Shown here: piece by piece, positions 27,320-36,248 of the stretch
Position numbering within the stretch: the stretch's first letter is position 1
How the letters are laid out: every line of letters begins with the position of its first letter
Origin: JBOGEN01 sp050743265
GTDB taxonomy: Bacteria; Actinomycetota; Actinomycetes; JBOGEN01
Direction: 5' to 3'
Assembly (NCBI GenBank): GCA_050743265.1
Contig: JBOGEN010000107.1
Span: forward strand, 14,833-78,832
Length of the DNA stretch: 64,000 nt
The notes under the pieces: model-generated
The model's database searches: none
What the model was told of the DNA's origin: nothing
What the model saw: the letters and a program-made list of their open reading frames with translations, nothing else
Program-made: the position numbers and the translations under genes

Positions 27320-27687
27320 GTCGGTGCTCCTGCTCCGGGAGGCGTAGGAATGGTGGCCGGGCGCTCGACGGTGGACGACCTCGCCGTCTGCGGGTCACGT
27401 CGAGAGACTGGGTCCCGAATGGCTCCGCATAGACTCGCGACCGGCCATCCCGGCGTCCATGCCGCTTCCACGAGGCGAAAGACAAGATGCCCCTCGTGTC
27501 GGCGCAGGTAATGGCTCCACAGGCTTCGTTCGGTGATCCGGTACGTCATTCGTCGCGGCCCATGTGCGCGACTTCGGCTATCACCCCCGTCAGCCGCCGC
27601 GGCATGATGAGTCCGCCCACCAGCTCGGCATGCGACACCTCCGACGGCAGCCCGCCGCGGGTAGGACGCGGATCGAGAGGAGTCCCC
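27320..27687. other. Divergent intergenic region between the ABC importer operon and the IclR gene
   Basis: These 368 bp have no gene with a ribosome binding site. The frame of the IclR gene stays open back to 27487, but I judged that stretch non-coding because it lacks family similarity. Motif copy B lies at 27542-27557. Confidence 0.55.
27542..27557 (+). promoter_or_regulatory. Recurrent island motif, copy B
   Basis: TACGTCATTCGTCGCG matches copy A except at the three variable positions. It lies 131 bp upstream of the IclR start and 223 bp upstream of the binding-protein start. Confidence 0.6.
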
Positions 27688-28536
27688 TTGGCACATCAGA
27701 CGATTGCTAGGGAGAGTCCGAGCGCCGGTGCGACCGGGCAGGCGAACGCCGCTGGGCGGCTGCTGGCCGTGCTTGACGCCTTCGGTCCCGCCCACCCGGC
27801 GCTGACCCTGAGCGAGATCTCCCGTCGGGCGGGGCTGAGCCTGTCCACGGCACATCGCCTCGTGCGCGAGCTGTCGAACTGGGGTGCGCTGGAACGCGAC
27901 GCGTCCGGGCGGTACGCGCTCGGACTCCGTCTGCTGGAGCTGGCCGCTCTCGCGCCACGAGGGCTGAGCTTCCGCGAAGCCGCTTATCCGGTGCTGGACA
28001 CGCTGGCGCACCGTACGCAGGGCAACGTGCACCTCGGCGTGCGGGACGACCTCGAGGTGGTCTACATCGAGAGCCTCCGTGCCACGGCCACCCACCCGAC
28101 GAACAGCCGGATCGGTGACCGGTGGCCGATGCACGCCACAGGGACCGGGCTCGTCCTGCTCGCCTTCTCCGACGGGGAGCTGCAGGAACGCGCACTGCGA
28201 GGCCCCTTGCAGCGCTTCACCCCTCTGACCGTGACCAACCCTCGGGAGCTGCGCCGCCATCTCGCTCTCGTGCGCCAGTCCGGGATCGCGATCGCACGCG
28301 GGCAGATCACCCTGCCGGACCTCGTGGTCGCCGCGCCGGTCTACGACCAGTCGGGAGCCATGGCCGCGGCCATCAGTGTGGTCGTCGAGGCGTACGGCGC
28401 CCGGCCGACGTTCCTCGCCACGATGCTCGTCGAGGCCTCAGCCGCCATCACGCGGCGTCTGGGGGCGCCGTCCGACGAAGCACTTCCCGGACCTGCGCGC
28501 CCGCGACACACGACCGCCCTGGCGCACGGGTCCTGA
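27688..28536 (+). CDS. IclR family transcriptional regulator
   Basis: This is a 282-aa regulator with an N-terminal winged helix (LSEISRRAGLSLSTAHRLVRELSNWG, recognition helix at about residues 48-60). An IclR effector-binding domain follows, with HLGVRDDLEVVYIE and HATGTGLVLLAF. The TTG at 27688 is chosen because GAGAGGAG sits five bases before it and the family similarity begins just after. It probably controls the divergent ABC importer and perhaps other operons of the island. Small aromatic or aliphatic acids are common effectors. The last 25 residues are low-complexity. Confidence 0.88.
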   Translation: MAHQTIARESPSAGATGQANAAGRLLAVLDAFGPAHPALTLSEISRRAGLSLSTAHRLVRELSNWGALERDASGRYALGLRLLELAALAPRGLSFREAAYPVLDTLAHRTQGNVHLGVRDDLEVVYIESLRATATHPTNSRIGDRWPMHATGTGLVLLAFSDGELQERALRGPLQRFTPLTVTNPRELRRHLALVRQSGIAIARGQITLPDLVVAAPVYDQSGAMAAAISVVVEAYGARPTFLATMLVEASAAITRRLGAPSDEALPGPARPRHTTALAHGS

Positions 28537-28546
28537 CCGCGCGCTG

Positions 28547-28565
28547 GGCCGTGCCTGGCACGGCC
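28547..28565. terminator. Perfect 19-bp palindromic hairpin, likely bidirectional terminator
   Basis: GGCCGTGCC (28547-28555) and GGCACGGCC (28557-28565) are exact reverse complements around a single T. It fills the gap between the convergent IclR and amidohydrolase genes. It is GC-rich with no T-tract, as is common in actinobacteria. Confidence 0.55.
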
Positions 28566-29605
28566 TACCTGACGCGTACCTCCTCGGCCGGGCGCCGGCC
28601 CGAACGTGGACTGTCGATTCCGAGCCATCGGAGGGCGTTCCTCGCCGTGATCGCGTCGAGTACGTCCGGCGCCAGCCCCATCGAGAGCAGCGTGCGGCCC
28701 GCCGGCTCCTCGCGCGGCATCGCCGGGAAGTCGGAACCGACCAGCAGCCGATCGGAGCCGAGAAGGTCGATCAGGAACCGGATCGCGCGGTGGTCGAAGA
28801 CCAGCGAGTCGTAGTAGAAGCGCCGCGCGAGCTCGAGTGGCGACGGGCCGTCGTCCGGCATGAGTGCCCGCTCGGTCACCGGCGGCTCCTCGTTCCACGA
28901 GCCACCCCAGAAGTACTGCGCGCGCGGCACCATGAGCGGAAAGCCGCCCGCGGCGTGGCTGAACGAGATCCGCAGGTCCGGGCACCTGGCGGCCGTGCCG
29001 CCGAGGATGAGGGAGGCTGCGGCCAGCGCCCCCTCGATGCCGACGACGTAGGTGCCCCTGGCGGACGTCGGCAACCGATCGGTCGGGGTGGGCAGGGCGT
29101 GGACGAAGACCGCGAGGCCGAGCCGCTCGGCTTCGGCGAAGAACGGCAGGAACCTCTCCTCACCGATGGAGACGCCCAGCACGTTGGAGGCGATCTCCAC
29201 GCCGAGCAGGCCGTGGTCGCGGACGACGGTCAGCTCGGAGGCCGCGGCGTCCGGGTCCTGGAGCGGAACCATGCCGAACCCGATCAGCCGACTGGTGTCG
29301 TACGCACACAGCTCGGCCGTGAACGCGTTGACGTGCCGGGCGAGGGCGAGACCGTCGGCGAGCGCCAAGCCGTAGTTCAGCAAAGGCGGCATCGGGGTGA
29401 GGACCTCGAGGTCCACCCCGGAGTCGTCCATCTCTTCCACGCGCCGCTCGGCGTCGAAGAAGACGTCCCGGGCCTTGAAGCGCGTGCTCCCGAAGACCAA
29501 CGTCCGGGCGGTACTCCCGTCGACCGGCTCCATGCGGGGAAAACACTCGGGAGCATCGGCCGGGTAGTCCCGCGGCAGGAGGTGGGCGTGGGCATCGACG
29601 AGCAC
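28565..29605 (-). CDS. Amidohydrolase family protein (ACMSD-type TIM barrel)
   Basis: This is a 346-aa amidohydrolase_2 protein. The first strand carries the metal motif DAHAHLLP. Later elements are FVHAL, ISFSHAAGGFPL and the terminal LVGSDFPA with its catalytic Asp. Relatives are decarboxylases (aminocarboxymuconate semialdehyde, resorcylate-type) or hydrolases. GTG 29605 follows TGGAGG by five bases. It is the last gene of a six-gene leftward operon with three alcohol/aldehyde dehydrogenases and a UGSC gene. It may decarboxylate or hydrolyse a ring-derived acid. The substrate is unknown. Confidence 0.85.
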   Translation of the reverse strand: MLVDAHAHLLPRDYPADAPECFPRMEPVDGSTARTLVFGSTRFKARDVFFDAERRVEEMDDSGVDLEVLTPMPPLLNYGLALADGLALARHVNAFTAELCAYDTSRLIGFGMVPLQDPDAAASELTVVRDHGLLGVEIASNVLGVSIGEERFLPFFAEAERLGLAVFVHALPTPTDRLPTSARGTYVVGIEGALAAASLILGGTAARCPDLRISFSHAAGGFPLMVPRAQYFWGGSWNEEPPVTERALMPDDGPSPLELARRFYYDSLVFDHRAIRFLIDLLGSDRLLVGSDFPAMPREEPAGRTLLSMGLAPDVLDAITARNALRWLGIDSPRSGRRPAEEVRVR

Positions 29606-29623
29606 GAGAGCCTCCAGGAGCCC

Positions 29624-30730
29624 TCAGCCGGCGTTCGGGTGGACCGAGACGTGGACGGCGGCCTCGTCTGCGACCTCGCCGCCGAGGGTCTCGACGGCCA
29701 GTGCGGTCTCGTCGAGTCCGAACGTGTGGGTGTGCATCTTCTCCAGCGGGACGCGGCGCGACTCGATGAGTGCGATCGCCTCGGCGTAGGCCGTGGCGTC
29801 CACGCCGAAGGCGCCGCGTACCGTGAGCGCGCGCTGGATCATCAGGTCGGTGCGGAGCGGTATCTCGCGCCCGCCCTTGAGACCGGCCAGCACCACGCGG
29901 CCCCCGTGGCGTACGGCGAGCATGGCGTCGCTGACCGGCTCGGCCGCCATCGGCGTCAGCTCGAGCGCGACGTCCGCCATCGCCCCGTCGGTGACCTCCC
30001 GCACCCGGTCGACCGTGTCCTCGGCGTCGTCCCCGTCGACGACGATGCAGTGGTCGGCACCGAACTCACGAGCGAGGGCGAGCTTGTGGGCGTCGGCAGC
30101 CAGACCGGTGATGATGATCGTCCCGGCACCGGCGGCGCGTGCGGCGATCACGGCGGCGATCCCTCGCTGTCCCGACCCCAGGACCAGCACGGTCTCGCCG
30201 AGCCGAACCTCACCGAGGTGACATGCCCACCGCACGCCGGCGCCGAGCGGGTTGAACATGACCGCGAGCTCGGCGGGCAAGGTGTTGTCGATCTTGTGCA
30301 GAACCGAGGTGGGCGAGAGGTACATGTGCTCCGCCAGCCCGCCCCAGATCCCGGGTTCGGTGTCCACGCCGGTGACTCCGTGGCCGTACCTGCGGTTGCT
30401 GCAGGACTGGTAGCGGCCGGTGAGGCAGTTATGGCAGGCGCGGCACGGCACGATCACCTCGACGGCCACCCGGTCACCGGGCTGGACGCCCCAACGCGCT
30501 GCGGCGCGGTCGCCGACCTCCTCGACGATCCCCAGCGGCTCATGACCGGGGACGAAGGGGGGCTTGCCCTTCCCGAGATGACCGCGGTAGGTCTCGACGT
30601 CGCTGCCGCAGATGCCGTTGGCCTCGACGCGTAGGAGACCGTCGTCAGGACCGGTGACGGGGCGGGTGAACTCGCGCATCTCGATCGTCCGTGGCGCGGT
30701 CTGGACGGCGGCACGTACCAGGTCACTCAT
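29624..30730 (-). CDS. Zinc-dependent MDR alcohol dehydrogenase
   Basis: This is a 368-aa medium-chain dehydrogenase. Catalytic zinc ligands are in NGICGSDVETY and PGHEPLG, and a structural zinc lobe is in CRACHNCLTGRYQSC. The Rossmann motif is VLGSGQRGIAAV. It resembles threonine/sorbitol dehydrogenases more than the NDMA-dependent enzymes nearby, so it may use free NAD(P). GAGGAG precedes the ATG. It lies between the UGSC gene and the amidohydrolase with 11- and 18-bp gaps, in the same operon. Confidence 0.87.
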   Translation of the reverse strand: MSDLVRAAVQTAPRTIEMREFTRPVTGPDDGLLRVEANGICGSDVETYRGHLGKGKPPFVPGHEPLGIVEEVGDRAAARWGVQPGDRVAVEVIVPCRACHNCLTGRYQSCSNRRYGHGVTGVDTEPGIWGGLAEHMYLSPTSVLHKIDNTLPAELAVMFNPLGAGVRWACHLGEVRLGETVLVLGSGQRGIAAVIAARAAGAGTIIITGLAADAHKLALAREFGADHCIVVDGDDAEDTVDRVREVTDGAMADVALELTPMAAEPVSDAMLAVRHGGRVVLAGLKGGREIPLRTDLMIQRALTVRGAFGVDATAYAEAIALIESRRVPLEKMHTHTFGLDETALAVETLGGEVADEAAVHVSVHPNAG

Positions 30731-30741
30731 CAGGTCTCTCC

Positions 30742-31317
30742 TCAGCGCTCCAGCAGGCGGTCACATCGGTCCCCGGTCGTCAGCAGGGACACGACCTCGG
30801 GCACCAGCCGCCTCCCTCGCTCCCTGACCTCCTCGGGAGTCAGTGCTGACACCGGATGCTCGGTGACGACGTAGTCGTAGTCCGGCGCGCCACGGAGCTC
30901 GGCCATCGCGTCCGCCGTGACGACGAACTCCTCGGTGCAGATCACGGCTGCCGGCAGGCCCGCCTGCTCGAACAGGATCCCGTCGGCAACCGCCGACGCA
31001 CTGCACGACTCGCAGTCACCGACACCGGTGACGACGAGGTCGCACGTCCGGCGGTACCGCTCGGCGACCTCGTCGGACACCGGCCAGGCGAAGGCAGCCT
31101 TGCTCTGGACCAGGCTGACGGAGGCCACGCCGTGCTCGGCGACGAGCAGCGTCCCGATGGCAGCCAGCAGGAGCTCGGCGTTGCGCTTCGAGTTCCCCAG
31201 GAGTCCCACACGGGCAGCGGCGAGGTCCGGACGGCGCTGCGCGAGACCGGTCCGGTACAGCTTCTCCGGACCTGTGACGCCGGTCCATCCGGTCGGGAGG
31301 ACGAACTCGTCCGGCAC
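30742..31317 (-). CDS. UGSC-family protein, cysteine variant (CESC)
   Basis: This 191-aa protein aligns with the two other UGSC genes of the window over VGLLGNSKRNAELLL, TGVGDCESCSASAVADG, VICTEEF and a terminal HPVSALTPEEVRERG. The redox motif is Cys102-Glu-Ser-Cys105. In the family the first position is selenocysteine or cysteine, giving the name UGSC, and here Glu replaces the usual Gly. No reaction is established for the family. A thiol/selenol redox or cofactor-binding role is inferred from the motif. It lies in an operon with NDMA-dependent alcohol dehydrogenases but has no WTDGLPVVP partner beside it. Confidence 0.82.
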   Translation of the reverse strand: MPDEFVLPTGWTGVTGPEKLYRTGLAQRRPDLAAARVGLLGNSKRNAELLLAAIGTLLVAEHGVASVSLVQSKAAFAWPVSDEVAERYRRTCDLVVTGVGDCESCSASAVADGILFEQAGLPAAVICTEEFVVTADAMAELRGAPDYDYVVTEHPVSALTPEEVRERGRRLVPEVVSLLTTGDRCDRLLER

Positions 31318-31376
31318 CGGGCACCCCCTCGGGTCAGCTCAGGCACGCGATACGGCGGCATGGCTTCGCGCGGCAC

Positions 31377-32498
31377 TCAGCTCTCGTGGACGATCACACC
31401 GCGGATGTTCTTGCCCTCGGTGAGGTCGCGATAGGCGTCGTTGACCTCGTCGAGCCGGTAACGGCGGGTGATCAGCTCGTCCAGCTTGAGATCGCCGGCG
31501 CGGTAGAGGTCCAGCAGCCTCGGAATGTCGAACAGGGGGTTGCAGTCGCCGAACAGCGCACCGCGGACCTGTCGCTGGTAGCTGATCAACGCGCCGGCGT
31601 GGACGTGCACCGCGCGCTCGCCGGCGTGCCCGACGGCGGTGATGACGACCTTGCCACCCTTGCCGACCACCTGGACGGCATCGTTCACCATCTCCTCGGT
31701 GACGACCCCAGGCGTGCAGATCGCGCGATCGGCCAGCTTGCCCCACGTCGTCTCGACGACGAACTCGTGCGCCTCCTTGGCCGTGGCAAAGGTGTGGGTG
31801 GCGCCGAAGAACGTGGCCGTGTCGCGCTTGAACTCGACCGGGTCCACGACCACCACGTTCTTCGCGCCGGCGTACCTGGCCCCTTGCACCGCGTTGCTCC
31901 CCAGGCCCCCCGCGCCGTAGATCACGACGGTCTCACCGGCTCGTACGCCGGCGGAGTAGACGGCCGAGCCCCAGCCCGTCGGTACGCCACAGCCGACCAG
32001 CGAGGCGACGTCGAACGGGATGTCGTCGGCGATCGGCACGCAGGCGAACTCGGAGACCACGGCGTACTGCGAGAAGGTCCCGAGCGAGCAGAAGCCGCCG
32101 AGGTCCTCCTCACCGAGGTGGAACCGGAAGGTCCCGTCGAGGAACATGCCGGTCCCGGCGTTGAGGCCCTTGACGCACATGTTCTGGTGTCCCGCCGAAC
32201 AGGGACGGCAGGCACCACATGCGGGGATGTACGAGCAGACGATGCGGTCGCCGACCTTGACACGTCGGACGTGCGGTCCGACGGCCTCGACGACCCCGGC
32301 GCCCTCGTGCCCCCCGACGATCGGGAACCGTGCGCGGGCGACGTCCCCGGTCGTGATGTGGTGGTCGGAGTGGCAGAGGCCGGCGGCGTGGAACCGCACG
32401 CGGACCTCGTACTCCTTGGGGTCGTCGAGCTGCAGCTCCGCCAGCTCCCAGCCGATGTGGGGGCCTCGTGCGATAGCAGCTCGGGTCGTGATGCTCAT
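31377..32498 (-). CDS. NDMA-dependent alcohol dehydrogenase (mycofactocin-associated), copy 1
   Basis: This is a 373-aa zinc MDR dehydrogenase of the class that keeps NAD bound and passes electrons to mycofactocin, or to the dye NDMA in vitro. Catalytic zinc residues lie in GLCHSDHH and GGHEGAG. The structural zinc lobe is CGACRPCSAGHQNMC, and the nucleotide site is IYGAGGLGSNAVQGARYAGA. The ATG at 32498 has AGAGG five bases upstream. It sits between a UGSC gene and an aldehyde dehydrogenase, with the alcohol-to-acid sequence plain from gene order. Confidence 0.92.
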   Translation of the reverse strand: MSITTRAAIARGPHIGWELAELQLDDPKEYEVRVRFHAAGLCHSDHHITTGDVARARFPIVGGHEGAGVVEAVGPHVRRVKVGDRIVCSYIPACGACRPCSAGHQNMCVKGLNAGTGMFLDGTFRFHLGEEDLGGFCSLGTFSQYAVVSEFACVPIADDIPFDVASLVGCGVPTGWGSAVYSAGVRAGETVVIYGAGGLGSNAVQGARYAGAKNVVVVDPVEFKRDTATFFGATHTFATAKEAHEFVVETTWGKLADRAICTPGVVTEEMVNDAVQVVGKGGKVVITAVGHAGERAVHVHAGALISYQRQVRGALFGDCNPLFDIPRLLDLYRAGDLKLDELITRRYRLDEVNDAYRDLTEGKNIRGVIVHES

Positions 32499-32535
32499 CA
32501 GCCTCTTCTCCTCCCTCGTACGCGGGTCGCCGGCC

Positions 32536-34008
32536 TCACGCGGTGCCGCGCAAAGAGACCGTCTTGACCTGCGTGTACTCGAGGACCGCGTCTGCCCCCA
32601 TCGTTCTGCCGAACCCGCTGCGCTTGTAGCCGCCGAACGGGCCGCCGATGACTCCGGCTCCGATGGCGTTGTTGACACCCACCTGACCCGCGAGCAGGCG
32701 ACGACTCATCCGGACGGCCTTGCCCACGTCCGCCGTCCACACCGACGCGACCAGGCCGTAGTCCGTCCCGTTGGCGACCTCGAGGGCCTCGTCCTCGTCG
32801 TCGACCGGGATGACCGAGAGCACCGGCCCGAAGATCTCCTCCCGGGCGATGCGCATCTGCGGTGCGACCTCGTCGAAGAGCGTCGGCTCGACGAAGAGGC
32901 CGCGCTCGTACTGCTCACCGGACGGCGGCCCGCCGCCCGTGACGAGCTCCGCGCCCTCGTCACGACCGACCTGCATGTAGCCCAGGACGCGGGCGTGCTG
33001 CTGCTCGTTGATCAACGGACCCATCCGCACCTTCTCGTGCCAGGGACCGATACTCACGGTGGCCATGTGCTCGGCGAGGCGCGAGACCACCTCACGATGC
33101 ACGCTGCGCTCGACCAGGACGCGTGACCCGGCGGCGCAGACCTGTCCGGTGTTCAGGGTGATGCCGGCGATCATGGCGGGCACGGCGACGTCGAGGTCGG
33201 CGTCGGCGAAGACCAGCTGCGGGGACTTGCCGCCGAGCTCCAGGTGCAGCGGGGTGAGGTTCCTGGCGCACGCCGCCATCACCAGCTCGCCCGTCTCGGG
33301 CGATCCGGTGAAGCTCATCCGGCGGATCCGCGGATGGGCGGGGATGGCCGCGCCCGCCTCCTCGCCGTACCCGGTGACCACGTTGATGACGCCGGGCGGG
33401 ATCCCGGCCTCGAGCGCCAGCTTGGCCAGCGCGAGTGGCGTGAGGGGCGCGTCCTCGGCGGGCTTGATCACGATGGTGTTGCCGGCGGCGATGGCGGCTC
33501 CGACGTCGTTGCTGAACATCGCCCCCGGTGCGTTCCACGGGATCACGCTGCCGACCACGCCGTACGGCTCACGCAGGGTCAGACCGAGGACGTCCGGTGT
33601 GTGCGTGGGCAGGGAGAGGCCGTGCACCTTGTCCGCCTGCCCGGCGATGAACCGGAGGATCCGCGGCATGGGGGGCGGACCCCAGTGAGGTCGGCCCACC
33701 TCCTGGGACTCGAGCTGGTCGATCTCGGCGGCGTGCTCGTCGACGAGCTGCGCCCACCGGTGGATGAGCTCGCCGCGGGTGGTGGACTTGGTGTCCCGCC
33801 ACGCCGGGTACGCCTCTTCGGCCGCCAGGACGGCCCGGTCGACGTCGGCCTTGTCCCCGCGGGGAACGCGGGCCAGGACCTCCCTGGTGGCAGGGTTGAT
33901 CACGTCGATGGTCTCGTTCGTCGCAGCCGGCACCCACTCGCCACCGATGAGGTGCGCGCCTTCCACGAGCAGCGACCCGGTCGACGTCGGGGCTGTGATG
34001 GTCGTCAT
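32536..34008 (-). CDS. Aldehyde dehydrogenase between two NDMA-dependent alcohol dehydrogenases
   Basis: This is a 490-aa ALDH with IPWNAPG, FTGSPETG, the general-base Glu in HLELGGKSP and the catalytic Cys in LNTGQVCAAGSR. It ends with the oligomerisation segment GGYKRSGFGR. GAGGAG precedes ATG 34008. Placed 10 bp after one alcohol dehydrogenase and 37 bp before another, it should complete oxidation of their aldehyde products to acids. The substrate is unknown. Confidence 0.92.
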   Translation of the reverse strand: MTTITAPTSTGSLLVEGAHLIGGEWVPAATNETIDVINPATREVLARVPRGDKADVDRAVLAAEEAYPAWRDTKSTTRGELIHRWAQLVDEHAAEIDQLESQEVGRPHWGPPPMPRILRFIAGQADKVHGLSLPTHTPDVLGLTLREPYGVVGSVIPWNAPGAMFSNDVGAAIAAGNTIVIKPAEDAPLTPLALAKLALEAGIPPGVINVVTGYGEEAGAAIPAHPRIRRMSFTGSPETGELVMAACARNLTPLHLELGGKSPQLVFADADLDVAVPAMIAGITLNTGQVCAAGSRVLVERSVHREVVSRLAEHMATVSIGPWHEKVRMGPLINEQQHARVLGYMQVGRDEGAELVTGGGPPSGEQYERGLFVEPTLFDEVAPQMRIAREEIFGPVLSVIPVDDEDEALEVANGTDYGLVASVWTADVGKAVRMSRRLLAGQVGVNNAIGAGVIGGPFGGYKRSGFGRTMGADAVLEYTQVKTVSLRGTA

Positions 34009-34018
34009 TCGTCGCTCC

Positions 34019-35128
34019 TCAGTGCTCGTGAATGATCACGCCGCGGACGTTCTTGCCGTCCAACATGTCCTGGTAGCCCTGGTTGACGTCCTCCAGGCGG
34101 TAGCGGCGGGTGATGAGCTCGTCCAGCTTGAGATGGCCGCTGCGGTAGAGACCGAAAAGGTGCGGCACGTCGAAGAGCGGGTTGCAGCCCCCGAAGATTG
34201 CCCCCTGGACTCGGCGCTCGTAGCCGATGAACATGCCGGGGTGCTCGTTGATCGAGCCGTTGCCCACCGCGGTGATCGTGACCTGGCCGGCCTTGCCGAC
34301 GACCGCGAGGGCATCGTGGATCACCTCGTCGTGCAGGACGCCGACCGTGATGATGGCGTGGTCCGCGAGCTCGCCCCACGTCGTCTCGACGACGAAGTCG
34401 TGGGCCTCCTTGGCCGAGGCGAAGGTGTGCGTGGCCCCGAACTCCATGGCCGACTCGCGCTTGAACTCGACCGGGTCCACCACGACGACGTTCTTGGCCC
34501 CCGCCAGGCTGGCGCCCTGCACGGCGTTCATGCCCACGCCGCCCGAGCCGTAGGTCACCACGGTCTGGCCGGCACGGACTCCCGCGGCGTGGACGGCGGA
34601 CCCCCAGCCCGTGGGGACGCCGCACGCGACGAGAGCGGCCGAGTCGAACGGGATGTCCTTCGCGATCGGGATGCAGGAGAACTCGGAGACGACGGCGTAC
34701 CGGGAGAACGTCCCGAGAACACACAGCCCGCCGAAGTCCTCGCCGTCCTGGTGGAACCTGAACGTCCCGTCCGGGAACATCCCGGTCGAGGCGTTCTTGC
34801 CCGCATCGCACAGGTTCTGGCGTCCGGTCGAGCAGTAGCGACACGAGCCGCAGACGGGGATGAACGAGCACACCACGTGGTCGCCGGCGGACACGCGGGT
34901 CACGCCGTCCCCCACCGCATCCACCACGCCGGCACCCTCGTGCCCTCCGACCACCGGGAAGCGCATCCGCGCGTCACCCTTCTGGATGTGGTCGTCGGAG
35001 TGGCACAAGCCGGCCGCATGGAACTTGATGCGGACCTCGTTGGCCTTCGGCTCGTCGAGCTCCAGCTCGGTGATCTCCCAGGGCCGGCCAGGCTCGCGGC
35101 ACACCGCGGCGAGGGTCGTCATGCTCAT
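34019..35128 (-). CDS. NDMA-dependent alcohol dehydrogenase (mycofactocin-associated), copy 2
   Basis: This is a 369-aa enzyme, closely similar to the copy at 31377. It has GLCHSDDH, GGHEGAG, structural zinc lobe CGSCRYCSTGRQNLC and nucleotide site TYGSGGVGMNAVQGASLAGA. The start is ATG 35128 (MSMTT) with AAGGG nine bases upstream. A second ATG two codons later is possible. It is the first gene of the leftward operon that ends with the amidohydrolase at 28565. Two paralogues in one operon suggest two alcohol groups or two substrates. Confidence 0.92.
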   Translation of the reverse strand: MSMTTLAAVCREPGRPWEITELELDEPKANEVRIKFHAAGLCHSDDHIQKGDARMRFPVVGGHEGAGVVDAVGDGVTRVSAGDHVVCSFIPVCGSCRYCSTGRQNLCDAGKNASTGMFPDGTFRFHQDGEDFGGLCVLGTFSRYAVVSEFSCIPIAKDIPFDSAALVACGVPTGWGSAVHAAGVRAGQTVVTYGSGGVGMNAVQGASLAGAKNVVVVDPVEFKRESAMEFGATHTFASAKEAHDFVVETTWGELADHAIITVGVLHDEVIHDALAVVGKAGQVTITAVGNGSINEHPGMFIGYERRVQGAIFGGCNPLFDVPHLFGLYRSGHLKLDELITRRYRLEDVNQGYQDMLDGKNVRGVIIHEH

Positions 35129-35501
35129 GTGGATGCCCTTCCCCAAGGTGACGATGGCCAGCAGCCACGCCCACCGGCGGCGGGCGTCTGCGTCATGTCG
35201 GGCGAGGCCGCCCGTGGCCACCTCACGATCGCGTCACACCAGCACCGGGCACCACAGCCTTTTCACTTCGCGGAAGACGAACCTGCGCTCCCGCGGGCGA
35301 GGCCGAGGCGTCCGCACCGTGCTTCTGTGACGTGGAAGAGCCGGTTCCCCCGACGTCTGAGCCCTGTTAACTTCCCGGCATTCGCAGGCGCGTCGCCAAA
35401 CACGTCGTCACCTGCCCTTTGTGCGCCGCGAGACGCTGCCGGGCCCATGCGCGTGCGCGTCGCCGTTGTCGGTCCTGTTGCTCTGCTCGGAAGGATGCGT
35501 C
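35129..35501. other. Divergent intergenic region between the alcohol dehydrogenase operon and the CoA-transferase operon
   Basis: In these 373 bp I see no gene. TGCGTCATGTCGGGCG at 35189-35204 is a weak (about 11 of 16) relative of the recurrent island motif. Promoters for two operons must be here, and none could be placed exactly. Confidence 0.5.
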
Positions 35502-36248
35502 GTGATCGACAAGGTTCGGGAGGACGTGATGGCCACGCTCGACGTGGTCCCGTCAGGGGCGTCGATCGCCGTGGGGGGCTTCGGGAGCTCGGGAAGACCG
35601 GACACCCTGCTGGACGCGTTGTGCGACCTGGACCGTCGTGACCTTCACCTGATCGTCAACAACGTCGGAAACGACTTCACGGGAGTCGGCCGCCTGGTGG
35701 TCGAGCGCCGTGTGCGCAGGCTGACAGCGTCGTTTCCGGTGCTCCCGGAGTTCTACGACGAGTACTTCGCCGGCAGGGTGGAGTTCGAGCTGATCCCCCA
35801 GGGAACCCTGGCCGAGCGGCTGCGTGCGGGTGGGGCCGGCATTCCGGCGTTCTTCACGCCCTCCGGCGCCGGCACCATGCTGGCCGATGGCAGCTTTCCC
35901 CTGCGGTACGCCGACAGCGCTCCCGTGGAACACCTCGCGGCCAAGGAGAGCCGCCAGTTCGGGGGGCGCGAGCACGTCCTCGAGTACGGCATCGTCGCCG
36001 ACTTCGGCCTGGTGAAGGCACACAAGGCCGATCCCAAGGGGAACCTGCGCTTCCGGCTGTCGGCACGCAACTTCAACCCGCTCGCCGCGATGTCGGCCAG
36101 ACACACCTTCGCGGAGGTGGAGCACATCGTTCGAGCCGACGAGATCCACCCGGACGACGTCCACCTCCCTGGCGTGTGTGTGGACGACGTCTTCCTCGCA
36201 TCCGGCGCATCGCCCAGGCAACCGACGACCGTGGGGGCCTCGTCATGA
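35502..36248 (+). CDS. CoA-transferase subunit A
   Basis: This is a 248-aa alpha subunit of a family I CoA-transferase (3-oxoacid type). It has the glycine-rich VGGFGSSGRPDTLLDAL near residue 25 and LIVNNVGND and ADFGLVKAHKADPKGNL further on. It would move CoA from a donor thioester to a carboxylic acid together with subunit B. GTG 35502 follows AAGGA by six bases. It opens a rightward operon with subunit B, an amidohydrolase and an SDR. Activation of an acid made by the island's aldehyde dehydrogenases is a fair inference. Confidence 0.9.
   Translation: MIDKVREDVMATLDVVPSGASIAVGGFGSSGRPDTLLDALCDLDRRDLHLIVNNVGNDFTGVGRLVVERRVRRLTASFPVLPEFYDEYFAGRVEFELIPQGTLAERLRAGGAGIPAFFTPSGAGTMLADGSFPLRYADSAPVEHLAAKESRQFGGREHVLEYGIVADFGLVKAHKADPKGNLRFRLSARNFNPLAAMSARHTFAEVEHIVRADEIHPDDVHLPGVCVDDVFLASGASPRQPTTVGASS

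Noticed and set aside
27487..27687. A longer N-terminus for the IclR regulator
   Set aside because: There is no family similarity before residue 1 of the TTG start, and GAGAGGAG sits directly before that TTG.
28376..30634. A long open frame antisense to the amidohydrolase and alcohol dehydrogenase
   Set aside because: Its translation is Arg/Gly/Glu/Val-rich without domains, as expected for the reverse strand of GC-rich genes.
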